A stretch of DNA of 64,000 nucleotides from Gari tellinella (taxonomy: Eukaryota > Mollusca > Bivalvia > Cardiida > Psammobiidae), in contig OV277864.1 of the NCBI GenBank assembly GCA_922989275.2, forward strand, positions 7,378,001 to 7,442,000. The letters run 5' to 3'. The position numbers were made by a program, and so were the translations under genes. Under the pieces are notes generated by a model. That model was not told where the DNA came from. It searched no databases and saw nothing but the letters and a program-made list of their open reading frames with translations. Shown piece after piece: positions 57,004 to 64,000 of this stretch (position 1 is its first letter; each line of letters opens with the position of its first letter).

Positions 57004-57240
57004 CTATAAGTCAATAAATTTAACAGATTCGGATTGAAAATCTTGACACAAGTTGTCTATGCTGTATAAGTGGTTGTCTCCATCATACAGAACTTCATAA
57101 ACAGCATCAGGGGCACCGTCACTCCCAACATCCACACCTGTCACTGTACCATTATACCATTTGGTATGTCCATGTTCGTCTCCAGTCCATTCATGCTATA
57201 CTCTTCTTCCAACAAATTTGATTGTGTGTAATCTTCGAGA
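57004..57240 (-). pseudogene. tudor/spindlin-like domain, disrupted
   Basis: After a TTTGTTACAG acceptor at 57240, one frame reads RLHTIKFVGRRV, a TAG stop (57196-57198), then HEWTGDEHGHTKWYNGTV, DAVYEVLYDGDNHLYSIDN and SVKFIDL with a final stop at 57004-57006. The pattern VGRRV.H.W.....KWY.GTV then AVYEVLYDGD is that of tudor-like modules related to spindlin, found in many invertebrate proteins. The internal stop and close neighbourhood to a dead transposase suggest a decayed gene. It could be the C-terminal exon of the transposase-bearing gene or an unrelated one. Confidence 0.5.
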
Positions 57241-57256
57241 TCTGTAACAAAACGCA

Positions 57257-57345
57257 ATTATTAACACATTACCCCATAGTAGTGCAGTGACTGCACTACA
57301 ATGTACCATTTCCAACAATGTATGGGTTTTAAAGAGGAGCTTACT
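57257..57345. mobile_element. family C MITE relic
   Basis: TTAACACATTACCCCATAG with a short GTGCAGTGACTGCAC palindrome and CAATGTATGGGTTTT. It lies in the putative intron between the tudor-like exon and the frame upstream of it, and ends about 7 bp short of a GTAAGC donor-like site (rc) at 57352. Confidence 0.5.
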
Positions 57346-57590
57346 AGCAAACATGGGCAGCAAGATGTAGCCAGTATCCGGGCATGGGTGGCGCTCGGGC
57401 TGGAGGCCCAAAGGGGTGTACGGCTTTACAGGGATGGTTTGAATACCACCTGATGGTCGGTCATACGCCCTAGGGATGATGGAAACGGATCGAGCGCTGA
57501 AAAGGCCACAAGGATCCAGAACCATGGTACGCACAAGGTAAAAGAGGGATTGCATTTAGACGCCTTACATCTGTTATAAAGCTTTCCTCA
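57346..57590 (-). other. unrecognised open frame between the transposase and the tudor-like segment
   Basis: The minus-strand frame at 57260-57555 reads SVSIIPRAYDRPSGGIQTIP and KPYTPLGLQPERHPCPDTGY, then meets a GTAAGC donor-like site at 57352. It is proline- and glycine-containing and not repeat-like. Its phase does not match the tudor-like frame after splicing at that site, so a link is doubtful. No family recognised. Confidence 0.25.
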
Positions 57591-57595
57591 ATCAA

Positions 57596-57937
57596 ACTTG
57601 GAACGAATAGCCATCCACGATTCGGCCAGATTTGTTGTTCAGTTGCCTAGAAGGCGAGAGGATTTAGCTGCGACCCTAGCTAGTTTGCTGAAGCACATCT
57701 GGTATTGTCTCTTTAATTGATTCACTACTGTTGTTGTTGATCTATTCTGGTGTACACTGAATAGGTGTGTTCTTAGCACTAGTTGCCTTACAAAAATCCG
57801 AACAATTGCGGTGATCTCCAAACACGTGGTGGACTGAATTGTGTATATCTTTTTGGAGTTTCTTGCATGCTTCACTTTTATTACTTTCCTTAGAACGAAG
57901 TCGAATGGCACTCCTCACTGAACTGGCTATTTTCATG
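57596..57937 (-). pseudogene. Mutator-like transposase, C-terminal part, disrupted
   Basis: Minus-strand frames give SSVRSAIRLRSKES, HVFGDHRNCSDFCKAT, then in a shifted frame RVAAKSSRLLGN, a stop, TTNLAESWMAIRSKFD and another stop. These are the expected continuation of the GDGDSS segment at 63776-64000: basic RxAIRxRS, HxxCxxxFC and GN.TTNLAESW.AIRSKFDGGK-like blocks of Mutator-like transposase domains of invertebrates. At least one frameshift and two stops show it is dead. The gene runs from beyond the window end leftward, and is cut here by the LINE at 57942-63775. Confidence 0.7.
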
Positions 57938-58357
57938 TGTAGTAGTGTTAGCGCATAGTCGTATTATTTTAAGCTCTCATAAAAAGTGATCTAAATGCTT
58001 TAAACCGCCAAGTGCTGATAAACTTTTTGGATAATCTGTTTCTGGAAACGGTATAGTTTGTGAATATTTCTCTTTTGTGTGACAAAGTATCATTTGAAGA
58101 CTGTTTTTGGGATTGAAATAATTTTGTCACTGAATATAACAGGTGTGGACAATAGCCGTATATTGAAGTTTACCTGCCTACCTGTTTACCTGTATACATG
58201 TATATCGATCGATAGTGAACAGCGGTCAGCGGTCAGCGGTATAGTACAGGTGAGTGTGTAAACCACACATTGCATACGCACGAATAACTACTTATCTGCT
58301 GTGTAAGGGGTACAGTGTGTGATCTGATCAAGACAATCCCTACACGATCTCTACAAG

Positions 58358-59569
58358 ATGGGTATTAGCAGCACACAGTTTAGGGTCAAAATTGGTTTAT
58401 TTGACTTGCAGTGCAGACCGCGCTTCAAACCAATGAAATGGGACAAATATACACCATATCAGCGAGGCACGGATGTGCATTTTCGTAGCATTCTATGTGG
58501 GTTCCTGATCCTTGGTATAGCTTCAGCAACTCTCTCTGTGTTCCATTGCCATGATCTAGTAGTTACTACTTATGCTACGTCACACAGCCCATTATGCGCC
58601 AATGTTAATGCGTTTTTACCCCGAGGAACTGTGCCATTTCCCTTTATATGCAGTTTGCCGAGTAATCAATATGCATCTTACAGTAGTCGTCGGCTGCTTC
58701 TCTCAGCTGATGTGGAACTAAACCCTGGGCCCACTGACGATACCAATCTTTTATTGGACGCTATCAAAGACGTCAAACATGAGATCCTTGGTGTAAAAGG
58801 CGAGGTTAAGCAAATGAAATCTGACTTGAAGCATCTAAAAGTTGAGTTGTCCTCAATTAAAGGTAACATCACCACTCTTGAAAATAATCAGGTACAAATA
58901 CAAAATTGCATATCAAATGTTGAAGCACGGGTGCATGAACTTGAATATGGAACTCAATCATTGGGTGAAGATGTTGGTAGTCTTTCATATCGTGATGAGC
59001 TGTATGGTGAAGCTATTGACAGACTTGAGCGGCAAGCATATATTACAGAATCAGAAAGGTTGAAAAACTCGTTGCGTGTGTTTGGTCTACCAGAAGATGA
59101 GGGTGACGCTGTAAGTCTTGAATCAGTAATAACTTCAAAGGTATTTTCTAAACTAGGCGAAGATGGATCATTAGGTAGTGAATCAATTGAAAGTGCTACA
59201 CGTGTTGGTAAAAAGGGTGGTAAACCGAGATTAGTCATTGTGAAATTCAAAGCTGCAGATGACAAATTTAAACTGTTTGGCGTCAGAGACCAACTAAGGC
59301 GAGAGGGTATAAGAATTTCAAATGACCTGTCCTACATGCAGCGCCAAAAGCTAAAAGAGCTTGGTCATCAGGGTCTGAATGGTTATTTTAAAGGCGGTGA
59401 TTTAATTACGTATCCAAAGCGTGATAATGCTAGTGCTAATAGAAATAGAGAGAGGGTGTTTGTGCCGGCAGCTCGCAGAGGTAATACTAACGGACCTAGA
59501 AACACTGAAATGGAAGTAGCTGACGCTGCAGTGCCATCTTATGCTGCTGTAGCAGCAGGAAATGCATAG
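58358..59569 (+). CDS. LINE ORF1 protein with N-terminal 2A-like motif
   Basis: Starts at ATG 58358 in a good context (CAAGATGG). Residues about 44-62 (SILCGFLILGIASATLS) form a hydrophobic segment that could act as signal or membrane anchor. Residues 118-125 are DVELNPGP, matching the D-V/I-E-x-N-P-G-P consensus of 2A peptides, which make ribosomes skip the last glycine-proline bond. Skipping would release 124 residues and a 279-residue protein starting with proline. From about 131 to 215 comes a heptad-rich coiled coil (EILGVKGEVKQMKSDLKHLK). An RRM-like and C-terminal nucleic-acid-binding part follows (LRVFGLPEDEG, PRLVIVKFKA, RRGNTNGPRN). This is the layout of L1-type ORF1 RNA chaperones. 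2A-like motifs at this place are known in some mollusc and sea-urchin non-LTR elements. Confidence 0.85.
   Translation: MGISSTQFRVKIGLFDLQCRPRFKPMKWDKYTPYQRGTDVHFRSILCGFLILGIASATLSVFHCHDLVVTTYATSHSPLCANVNAFLPRGTVPFPFICSLPSNQYASYSSRRLLLSADVELNPGPTDDTNLLLDAIKDVKHEILGVKGEVKQMKSDLKHLKVELSSIKGNITTLENNQVQIQNCISNVEARVHELEYGTQSLGEDVGSLSYRDELYGEAIDRLERQAYITESERLKNSLRVFGLPEDEGDAVSLESVITSKVFSKLGEDGSLGSESIESATRVGKKGGKPRLVIVKFKAADDKFKLFGVRDQLRREGIRISNDLSYMQRQKLKELGHQGLNGYFKGGDLITYPKRDNASANRNRERVFVPAARRGNTNGPRNTEMEVADAAVPSYAAVAAGNA
58709..58732 (+). promoter_or_regulatory. 2A-like ribosome-skipping motif
   Basis: Encodes DVELNPGP at residues 118-125 of ORF1, preceded by the leucine-rich RRLLLSA typical of active 2A sequences. 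Predicted break between residues 124 and 125. Confidence 0.8.
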
Positions 59570-59592
59570 GGGGTAGGTCAAAGCCCATCACA
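59567..59592 (+). promoter_or_regulatory. candidate UAG readthrough site between ORF1 and ORF2
   Basis: GCA TAG GGG GTA GGT CAA. The stop is in the same frame as both ORFs, and the frame stays open from here through ORF2. Purine-rich GG-starting sequence right after UAG is also seen at well-studied retroviral readthrough stops; the similarity is only suggestive. Confidence 0.45.
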
Positions 59593-62500
59593 TTTCCTTC
59601 ATATCCTATCATGGAACATTGAAGGAATTGATTCAAAACTAAGGAATTTTGACTTGTTTGATTTTCTAAAGGTGTATGATATAGTTACTTTCCAGGAAAC
59701 ATGGGATACTAACCTTTGTGATTGCAGCGACTCTGTTTTCGAAAATTATGATAAGTTTGTTTGTAATGCTAAAAAGTCGAAACGTGGTGGGAGGCATATG
59801 GGTGGGGTAGTTGTATATATCAAAACATGTATAGGGAAATTGGTAAAGCGTATCTGTCCTGAGTTTGAATTTGGGGTATGTTTATTAATAGATAAATCAG
59901 TGTTTCATGCTAGTAATGATATTTTACTCATTTCAATGTACATCCCACCAGTTAATTCGCCTTTTTATGACACTACAACTGAATCAGGTTTTGAACAGTT
60001 AGAAAATTTGCTTATACATAACAATTTACTTGATTATGAACTTTTACTTTGTGGAGACCTAAATGCGAGAACAGGTAATTTGGAAGATTTTATTGTTTGT
60101 GAAGATGTACCTGAATTGCACGACGTTATTGATATATTAGGTAACAGGAATAATACACAAAGAATTACTTGTGATACAGTTGTAAATAGTTTTGGTAGAC
60201 AGTTGTTAAATTTTTGTAAAGCATTTTCATGTAGTATTGCAAATGGACGAGTATCAAAAGCAAATATTGGCAGTAAAGACAACCATTTTACGTATATTAG
60301 TCAAACTGGTCAGAGCACCATAGATTATTTTGTTGCTTCTCAGCCCTTACTGGACGTTGCATATGACTTTGAAGTTCTCAACCGAGTTGAAAGCTCTCAT
60401 ATGCCCATTACACTATTATTCCAAGTAAAAACACCCATTGCCACAGACTTCCAGGTAAACGAGCGTAACGGTTTTAAACTGAACGATGACACAAAAAGTG
60501 ACTACATTTCTACACTTGCGAGTGGTGTGTCTAATGGAGATTTTGTTAACATTGAACAAATGTTATTAAATCATGAGGATATAAATATTATTGTTGATGC
60601 GCTTGAAAAAGCAATTATAAAAACAAGTGAAAATTTTATGTATGCCAAACACACAAGAAAAACTAGGAGAAAAAACTTTAATACTTGGTATGATGCAGAT
60701 TGTAAATCAGCACATGTAGAAGCAAGAAAAGCACTGCGTAAGTATCGGTCCTACCGAAATATAGATAATTTGAACAATTATGTAGAGAAACGAAATATAT
60801 ATAGGGATATGTGTAAAAACAAGCATGCAATATATGACAAACAGGTTTTAGATAAATTGAATGATAATGTAAATAATTCCAAATTGTTCTGGAAGCAGTT
60901 GAAAAATCTTACAAACACAAGTACATGTGAGAACAGTATTAGCATTGAAAAATGGTATGAGCATTTTAGTACTCTTTTCAGTCACAATGGTATGCAACAA
61001 GAAGAAGATGCTGATTTAACTGTTCCCGTTCCGGATAGGGATATCGATGAGATTGGAAATATTTTATTTAATGATTTGATTTCACTTGAGGAAATTATGG
61101 AAAGTGTAAAGAAAATAAACATTAGTAAAGCAAGTGGTGGTATTCTAATACCGCAGCATATTGTTTATGGTATACATGTTTTATTACCATATATACATTT
61201 ATTGTTTAACAGAATTTTCTGCAGTGGGGTATTTCCAGACAAATGGGCATGCTGCGTGGTCGTTCCTCTATTTAAAAAGGGAAATATTCACGATACTAAT
61301 AACTATAGAGGCATTTCATTAATTGATGTGCAAAGTAAACTTTATATATCTATAATTACACAGCGGCTTACATTTTATGTTGAAGCTTACAAGAAACTTG
61401 CTGAATGTCAGGCAGGCTTTCGTGCCGGTTACAGCACAGCTGATAATGCTTTTATATTGTATTCTGTTGTAAGGAAATATTTACAACGTAAACGTAAACC
61501 TGTTTATGTTGCCTTTGTAGATTTTAAAAAGGCTTTTGATAGTGTTAACCGTTCAATATTATACGATGTTTTGAGGAAAAATAATATTAAAGGTCTACTG
61601 TTTCAGTCTATACAGTCAATCTATAAAACTGTTAAAGGTTTAGTAAGGACCAGGAATGGTACCTCCGACACGTTTGATTGTCCATTAGGTTTACGCCAGG
61701 GATGTAGTTTAAGTCCTATATTGTTTGCGCTATTTATTAATGAATTTTATGATATGTTATGCGATAACAACATTCGTGGCATACAGTTATTTCCAGATCT
61801 AGTTGAAATATTTCTGCTGATGTTTGCAGATGACATTGCATGTATCAGTGATACAGTCTCTGGTTTACAGAAGCAGTTAAATATGTTACATAGTTTTTGT
61901 GACGAGTATAGAATATCAGTTAATACTGACAAAACAAAAGTTCTTGTTTTTAAAAATGGGGGGCGTTTGTCAAGAAATGAAAGATGGATTTATGACCATA
62001 ATGCATTACAAACAGTTAGTGGTTTTGATTATGTCGGTATTCGTTTCACAAACAGACTTTCATTATGTAAAATGGCCGAGAGTATGTCTGTGAAAGGTAA
62101 AAAAGTATTACTGTATGTTCTAAATTCGTTAAAAAATTATGAATGTTTGCCATATAATGTATTCTTTAAAATATTTGATACTACGATAGCACCTATTTTA
62201 TTATATGGTTCAGAGATTTGGGGTATTAATAGTTATCCATGTATTGAGAGTGTGCAATATTTAGCTTGCAAACGATTCCTTGGTGTTAAGCAACTCACAT
62301 GTAATGATGCAGTCATGGGCGACCTAGCTCGATACCCAATGTATATATGTAGCTCGAAAAGGTGTATTAAGTACTGGATAAGATTGCTTTCTTTGACGAA
62401 CGATCGCTATACTAAATTATGTTATAATATGTTGGTTTATTATGATAGGTTAGGTTATAGAAATTGGGCTACGAGTATTAGAGAAAACTTGTATCAAAAT

Positions 62501-63019
62501 GGATTTGGCTATGTGTGGGAAGCTCAATCTGTTAATAATGCTACATTGTTTCTTAGCCAATATGTCATGAGACTGAAAGATCAATCTATCCAAAATTGGC
62601 GATCTAGATGTGAGGTAAATAGAAAATTAACATTGTACATCCATTTTAAGAAGTCATTTCATATTGAAAATTATGTAACTTGTATAAATATTGCTAAGTT
62701 CAGGTCACTGTTTGCATCTTTCAGGGGTTCATCTCATTCTTTATCAGTTGAAACTGGGCGTTATTATTCTGTTGATCGTGATTATAGATTGTGTCCTTAT
62801 TGTGATTGCTGTATAGAGGATGAGTATCATTTCGTTATGATATGTCCGCTATACAGTCATCTAAGGACGCTTTACATACATAGTTCATATACAGTCAATC
62901 CTTCGATGGAGAAATTTTGCTCTCTTATGTCTAGTTATAAGAAAGAGGTTCAAACGCTTGCAATGTTTATTCATTATGCGTTAAAAGAACGACAGTCGTA
63001 TATGGGTATATTCGATTGA
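59570..63019 (+). CDS. LINE ORF2: AP endonuclease plus reverse transcriptase
   Basis: Open from the codon after the ORF1 stop to TGA 63017-63019, about 1149 codons. The endonuclease begins before any ATG: HILSWNIEGIDSKL (59600-59641), then FQETW, GDLNAR, STIDYF and SSHMPI, which carry the expected Asn, Glu, Asp-Asn, Asp and His residues. The first in-frame ATG is at 59798, beyond two of these. Reverse transcriptase blocks: VVVPLFKKG, NNYRGISL, AGFRAGYSTADN, FVDFKKAFDSVN, GLRQGCSLSPILF and MFADDIACISD (YxDD type, all catalytic aspartates present). A C-terminal Cys/His knuckle reads CPYCDCC...YHFVMICPLY. No RNase H. It copies the element's RNA at a nicked target. All catalytic blocks are intact, so it may be active. 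The TTG at 59654 is an alternative start. Confidence 0.88.
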   Translation, partial: GVGQSPSHFLHILSWNIEGIDSKLRNFDLFDFLKVYDIVTFQETWDTNLCDCSDSVFENYDKFVCNAKKSKRGGRHMGGVVVYIKTCIGKLVKRICPEFEFGVCLLIDKSVFHASNDILLISMYIPPVNSPFYDTTTESGFEQLENLLIHNNLLDYELLLCGDLNARTGNLEDFIVCEDVPELHDVIDILGNRNNTQRITCDTVVNSFGRQLLNFCKAFSCSIANGRVSKANIGSKDNHFTYISQTGQSTIDYFVASQPLLDVAYDFEVLNRVESSHMPITLLFQVKTPIATDFQVNERNGFKLNDDTKSDYISTLASGVSNGDFVNIEQMLLNHEDINIIVDALEKAIIKTSENFMYAKHTRKTRRKNFNTWYDADCKSAHVEARKALRKYRSYRNIDNLNNYVEKRNIYRDMCKNKHAIYDKQVLDKLNDNVNNSKLFWKQLKNLTNTSTCENSISIEKWYEHFSTLFSHNGMQQEEDADLTVPVPDRDIDEIGNILFNDLISLEEIMESVKKINISKASGGILIPQHIVYGIHVLLPYIHLLFNRIFCSGVFPDKWACCVVVPLFKKGNIHDTNNYRGISLIDVQSKLYISIITQRLTFYVEAYKKLAECQAGFRAGYSTADNAFILYSVVRKYLQRKRKPVYVAFVDFKKAFDSVNRSILYDVLRKNNIKGLLFQSIQSIYKTVKGLVRTRNGTSDTFDCPLGLRQGCSLSPILFALFINEFYDMLCDNNIRGIQLFPDLVEIFLLMFADDIACISDTVSGLQKQLNMLHSFCDEYRISVNTDKTKVLVFKNGGRLSRNERWIYDHNALQTVSGFDYVGIRFTNRLSLCKMAESMSVKGKKVLLYVLNSLKNYECLPYNVFFKIFDTTIAPILLYGSEIWGINSYPCIESVQYLACKRFLGVKQLTCNDAVMGDLARYPMYICSSKRCIKYWIRLLSLTNDRYTKLCYNMLVYYDRLGYRNWATSIRENLYQNGFGYVWEAQSVNNATLFLSQYVMRLKDQSIQNWRSRCEVNRKLTLYIHFKKSFHIENYVTCINIAKFRSLFASFRGSSHSLSVETGRYYSVDRDYRLCPYCDCCIEDEYHFVMICPLYSHLRTLYIHSSYTVNPSMEKFCSLMSSYKKEVQTLAMFIHYALKERQSYMGIFD

Positions 63020-63061
63020 TATCGCATGTTTATGTAATTGACAAAATTTATCTGCATAATT

Positions 63062-63680
63062 ACATTCTCTATGTTAACTTATGTATATTGGTAAGATCTA
63101 CTTTCCAAATTAAAAGTATGGCTTTAATAGATCTTAAGGCAGATTACCAGGATAAAAGTTATGCAGAAAGCTTTTTCATCAGCTTTCTGTGTTGCTTTTG
63201 ACCTGTATGGTCTGCTTGGATAAAAGTTATGCGGAAGGCTTTTCAGGAGCTTTCTGTGTGGCTTTTGACCTGTATTGACAAACTTTATATATAAAGCGTT
63301 TTTATCAGCTTTCTATGTTGTTTTGACCTGTATGTTCTGCCTAGATAACTGCTCAGTCCAGGATAAAAGTTATGCAGAAGGCTTTTTCAGGAGCTTTCTG
63401 TATTGCTTTTGACCTGTATTGACAAACTTTATATGTAAAGCTTTTTTATCAGCTTTCTATGTTGTTGTGACCTGTATGTTCTGCCTAGATAACTGATCAA
63501 TCCAGGATAAAAGTTATGCAGAAGGCTTTTTCAGGAGCCTTCTGTATTGCTTTTCACCTGAATGACTAAAATCGTCTGTTTAATTCTGTTCTGTATTTTA
63601 ATTTATGTATAGTGCTATGATCTTTTTCCAAAGTTTCAAGTATGGATTTAATTGATCTTAAGGCAGATTACCAGGATGCT
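63062..63680 (+). repeat. LINE 3' UTR with direct repeats and ~142-bp minisatellite
   Basis: GGATAAAAGTTATGC recurs at about 63150, 63219, 63362 and 63504 (69, 143 and 142 bp apart), each followed by CAGCTTTCTGTGTTGC-like sequence. The outer segments 63062-63152 and 63585-63677 are also direct repeats (GATCTTAAGGCAGATTACCA). Confidence 0.85.
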
Positions 63681-63775
63681 TTCACTACTACACATGTTTA
63701 TTAAATGTACATTTGTATATATCATCTTGTGTATGGGCCGGTGGCCTTAGTACAATAAATGTTGAACTGTTGAAC

Positions 63776-64000
63776 TGTATTCTGGCTGATTTGGACAACT
63801 TGCCTTTCCCCTTGTAATACTTGTTTTCTTTTACTAGTTTTTCTAAGCTGCTTCTAAGGCACTTACACACATGATTGGCACATTCAATTTTGGTCACTGT
63901 ACTTCCCCAAACTGGCACATTTTCCTGAATGTTGGCATAAACAGATGAATCACCATCAGCAATTAATTTAGTATATCTCAATCCATGCATTTTCTCAGCT
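63776..64000 (-). pseudogene. Mutator-like transposase, central part, runs off the window
   Basis: On the minus strand the frame is open from the window edge (AEKMHGLRYTKLIADGDSSV), through VPVWGSTVTKIECANHVCKC and SSLEKLVKENKYYKGKGKL, to the LINE border at about 63779. The GDGDSS motif, ECANH, the CxC pair and the GKGKL block are those of the Mutator-like transposase domain found in many invertebrate genes. The acidic residues in DGD are probably catalytic. The frame then reads into the LINE tail, so the ORF after 63779 is chimeric. Upstream coding sequence must lie beyond 64000. The downstream remainder is at 57596-57937. Confidence 0.75.

Larger units (their letters stand above)
57942..63775 (+). 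mobile_element. full-length CR1/L2-like LINE with 2A motif and same-frame ORFs
   Basis: The 5.83-kb element is flanked by TGTA on both sides (57938-57941, 63776-63779). It interrupts a Mutator-like transposase gene whose halves lie on either side in the opposite orientation. It has a ~416-bp 5' UTR, ORF1 (403 codons), ORF2 (endonuclease plus reverse transcriptase) and a ~750-bp 3' UTR with tandem repeats. It ends in CAATAAATG and two copies of the octamer TTGAACTG rather than poly-A, as CR1-type elements do. Both ORFs are open except for the single TAG between them. The copy is therefore young. The 5' border relies on the transposase alignment and the short TGTA repeat. Confidence 0.8.

Noticed and set aside
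57196..57555. A single 119-codon protein including the tudor-like start
   Set aside because: The frame crosses a convincing donor (57352) and acceptor (57240) and a family C MITE relic; the middle part is intron-like.
63688..63777. C-terminal end of the 100-codon minus-strand ORF at the window end
   Set aside because: These codons are the LINE 3' tail read backwards (FNSST comes from the TTGAACTG repeats). The real transposase frame ends at the LINE border.
1..64000. CRISPR array, phage or bacterial operon
   Set aside because: The tandem arrays lack equal direct repeats with unique spacers, no cas-like gene is present, and splice sites, SINEs and LINEs show a eukaryotic genome.

Overview
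The window is eukaryotic, non-coding-rich nuclear DNA, most probably from a bivalve mollusc. It is AT-rich and intron-like, and packed with hairpin MITEs, tRNA-derived SINEs and non-LTR retrotransposons. It also carries a Mutator-like transposase and repeat types common in clam, mussel and oyster genomes. No operons, CRISPR arrays, rRNA genes or intact tRNA genes were seen. The species call is inference; the eukaryotic call is firm (split exons with GT/AG borders, SINE target-site duplications, LINEs).

Layout. About 367-7838: a TA-flanked CAGTG-type MITE is split by a roughly 7.1-kb insertion. The insertion is bounded by CTCAGCC inverted repeats and holds a Tc1/mariner transposase tail and a giant imperfect palindrome (arms of about 2.3-2.5 kb built from about 365-bp repeats). 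7.8-16.5 kb: MITEs, a tandem duplication and poly-C tracts. 17.8-18.9 kb and 37.0-44.5 kb: two minus-strand paralogous genes for a small secreted cysteine-containing peptide, with matching exon lengths and splice phases. Intron 1 of the second copy has grown to about 6 kb, largely by expansion of a 32-bp minisatellite and transposon insertions. 20.2-21.9 kb: an interspersed element with six 165-bp internal repeats. 22-36 kb: mostly unassigned DNA with SINEs, MITEs, near-perfect hairpins and two possible host exons. 45.0-47.4 kb: two 5'-truncated LINEs. 48-57 kb: MITEs, SINEs, a tRNA-Leu-like element and two phase-compatible putative host exons. 57.0-64.0 kb: a decayed Mutator-like transposase gene with a tudor/spindlin-like segment near it, split by an apparently full-length 5.8-kb CR1/L2-like LINE.

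The most interesting system is that LINE. ORF1 carries a 2A-type motif (DVELNPGP) after a hydrophobic segment. ORF1 and ORF2 lie in the same frame, separated by one UAG. No in-frame AUG lies between the stop and essential endonuclease residues, so ORF2 may be made by stop-codon readthrough. A second theme is modularity: unrelated MITE families, with different terminal repeats, share the same palindromic core around GATCAGACGCCG. Coordinates of repeat edges are by eye, usually good to a few bases where a target-site duplication is quoted and to tens of bases elsewhere.
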